A DNA stretch of 64,000 nucleotides. Source: Gammaproteobacteria bacterium. GTDB lineage: Bacteria; Pseudomonadota; Gammaproteobacteria; Pseudomonadales; Pseudohongiellaceae. This document shows, piece after piece, positions 63,053 to 64,000 of this stretch. The DNA lies in NCBI GenBank assembly GCA_008081045.1, contig VMDC01000002.1, positions 1-64,000 on the forward strand. Reading direction: 5' to 3'. Positions within the stretch are counted from its first letter, which is position 1, and the number at the start of each line of letters is the position of its first letter. The notes beneath the pieces are model-generated. The model did no database searches. It was not told where the DNA came from and saw nothing but the letters and a program-made list of their open reading frames with translations. The position numbers and the translations under genes are program-made.

Positions 63053-64000
63053 TTACAGGCTGATGCGCTCTCTGGCTGCAGCGTATTCCGATTTAAGGCG
63101 ACCAACCAGAGCGCTGGTAGGCAACACTTCTTTGATGGCGTTGATGCCCTGACCCGAGCCCCAAATGTCTTTCCAGGCTTTCTTTTTGGAACTGCCGCCG
63201 GAGCCAAAGTTCATATTCGAAGGGTCACTCTGTGGCAAATCATCAGGGTCCAGCCCTGCCGCTTCGATGGACGGTCGCAGATAATTGCCATGTACACCGG
63301 TAAAAAGATTGGTGTAGACAATGTCGCCCGCCGCATTGTCGACGATTCCCTGCTTGTATCCCTCTACTGCATTGGCCTCCTCGGTAGCGATAAACGCGGA
63401 CCCCAGGTAGGCAAGGTCTGCGCCCATTGCCTGTGCAGCCAGTACACCATCACCGGTTCCGATGGCGCCGGAAAGCAGTATCGGCCCATCGAACCATTCT
63501 CTGACCTCTTGTATGAACGCCATCGGTGACAAAGTGCCGGCGTGTCCGCCGGCTCCTGCGGCAACACAGATCAGGCCGTCGGCGCCTTTTTCAATCGCTT
63601 TTTTGGCGAATCGGTTGTTGATGACGTCGTGCAGGCAGATGCCGCCGTAAGAGTGTATGGCGTCGAATACTTCCGGTCTGGCGCCGAGGGAAGTAATGAC
63701 CACAGGAACTTCATGCTTAACGCACATTTCCACATCATGCATCAATCGGTCGTTAGAGCCGTGAACAATCTGATTCACGGCGAACGGTGCAGAGGGTTTG
63801 TCGGGATTGGCGGCATCATGCTCGGCCAGTTCTGCCTTGATGCGAGTGAGCCACTTGTCGAGTTCTTCCGCAGGCCGCGCATTCAGGGCAGGAAATGAGC
63901 CCACCACCCCAGCCTTGCACTGTGCAATCACCAGATCAGGGTTGGATATGATAAAAAGCGGGGCGCCGACAACCGGTACTGACAGTCGGCCCTGCATGCA
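63053..64000 (-). CDS. Nitronate monooxygenase family flavoprotein (5' end cut by window)
   Basis: At least 314 residues of an FMN-dependent nitronate monooxygenase (2-nitropropane dioxygenase family). Seen are [18 protein letters not shown] at the N-terminal side, the [10 protein letters not shown] loop with the likely catalytic His, [31 protein letters not shown] for FMN phosphate, and the [14 protein letters not shown] end. The frame stays open past the right edge, and relatives have about ten more residues before QGRLSVP, so the real start is probably outside. It oxidises nitroalkanes or propionate-3-nitronate to carbonyls. It is 17 bases from the YaiI-type gene and may be its operon partner. 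Confidence 0.88.
   Translation of the reverse strand, partial: CMQGRLSVPVVGAPLFIISNPDLVIAQCKAGVVGSFPALNARPAEELDKWLTRIKAELAEHDAANPDKPSAPFAVNQIVHGSNDRLMHDVEMCVKHEVPVVITSLGARPEVFDAIHSYGGICLHDVINNRFAKKAIEKGADGLICVAAGAGGHAGTLSPMAFIQEVREWFDGPILLSGAIGTGDGVLAAQAMGADLAYLGSAFIATEEANAVEGYKQGIVDNAAGDIVYTNLFTGVHGNYLRPSIEAAGLDPDDLPQSDPSNMNFGSGGSSKKKAWKDIWGSGQGINAIKEVLPTSALVGRLKSEYAAARERISL

Noticed and set aside
1-64000. CRISPR array, prophage, insertion sequence or tRNA
   Set aside because: No regular spaced repeats, no transposase, integrase or phage protein and no cloverleaf-like sequence was seen on either strand.

Overview
The window looks like chromosome of a free-living, probably marine, aerobic gammaproteobacterium. 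The taxonomic call is inference. It rests on an Escherichia-type Nei, full-length Lhr, malonyl-CoA decarboxylase, SapC, several c-type cytochromes and a PQQ dehydrogenase, and on many exported hydrolases. Gene density is high and most genes have recognisable families. I see no rRNA, tRNA, CRISPR array, transposase, integrase or phage gene.

Layout. 1-9.2 kb: an iron/2-oxoglutarate oxygenase, a small secreted protein, a SapC protein, a zinc metallo-hydrolase, a DUF5916 outer-membrane protein, purK-purE and a long-form Sua5/TsaC tRNA-modification enzyme. 9.2-13.5 kb: malonyl-CoA decarboxylase and a run of small membrane proteins, three of them in an AT-rich island. 13.5-20.3 kb: glmS and glmM (amino-sugar synthesis, divergent), nei, and a ureohydrolase coupled to a YjiH-family membrane protein. 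20.4-27.8 kb: an overlapping repair operon lhr-nei2-photolyase. 28-31.2 kb: an exported acetamidase/formamidase, a DUF429 protein, and a 1.15-kb gap that holds a polypurine tract and what looks like an orphan non-coding transcription unit. 31.2-36.2 kb: an AlkK/DmdB-type acyl-CoA ligase, an exported PLP enzyme, and metY behind what I read as a SAM-II riboswitch with an attenuator terminator.

36.5-56.9 kb is dominated by envelope and periplasmic catabolism: an exported FAH-family enzyme; a YncE-like propeller with two haem proteins; a nucleoside hydrolase-ribokinase salvage pair with an SRPBCC protein; an exported ureohydrolase, amidohydrolase and HD protein; a PQQ dehydrogenase with two YceI proteins; an FMN-binding protein; an S10 peptidase with a creatininase-like protein; and a tri-haem cytochrome. 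57-62.6 kb is a tightly coupled four-gene operon (DUF1592, DUF1552, PF03640 repeat protein, unknown secreted protein), the best candidate here for an undescribed system. The window ends with a YaiI/UPF0178 gene and a nitronate monooxygenase cut by the right edge.

The main themes are: (i) families usually found in the cytosol carrying export signals, suggesting that small amides, ureido compounds and acids are processed outside the cytoplasm; (ii) periplasmic oxidation feeding c-type haems; (iii) RNA-level control of sulfur amino-acid synthesis by a riboswitch class best known from Alphaproteobacteria. Several starts were moved from the longest reading frame because conserved N-termini, signal peptides or ribosome binding sites point inside it.
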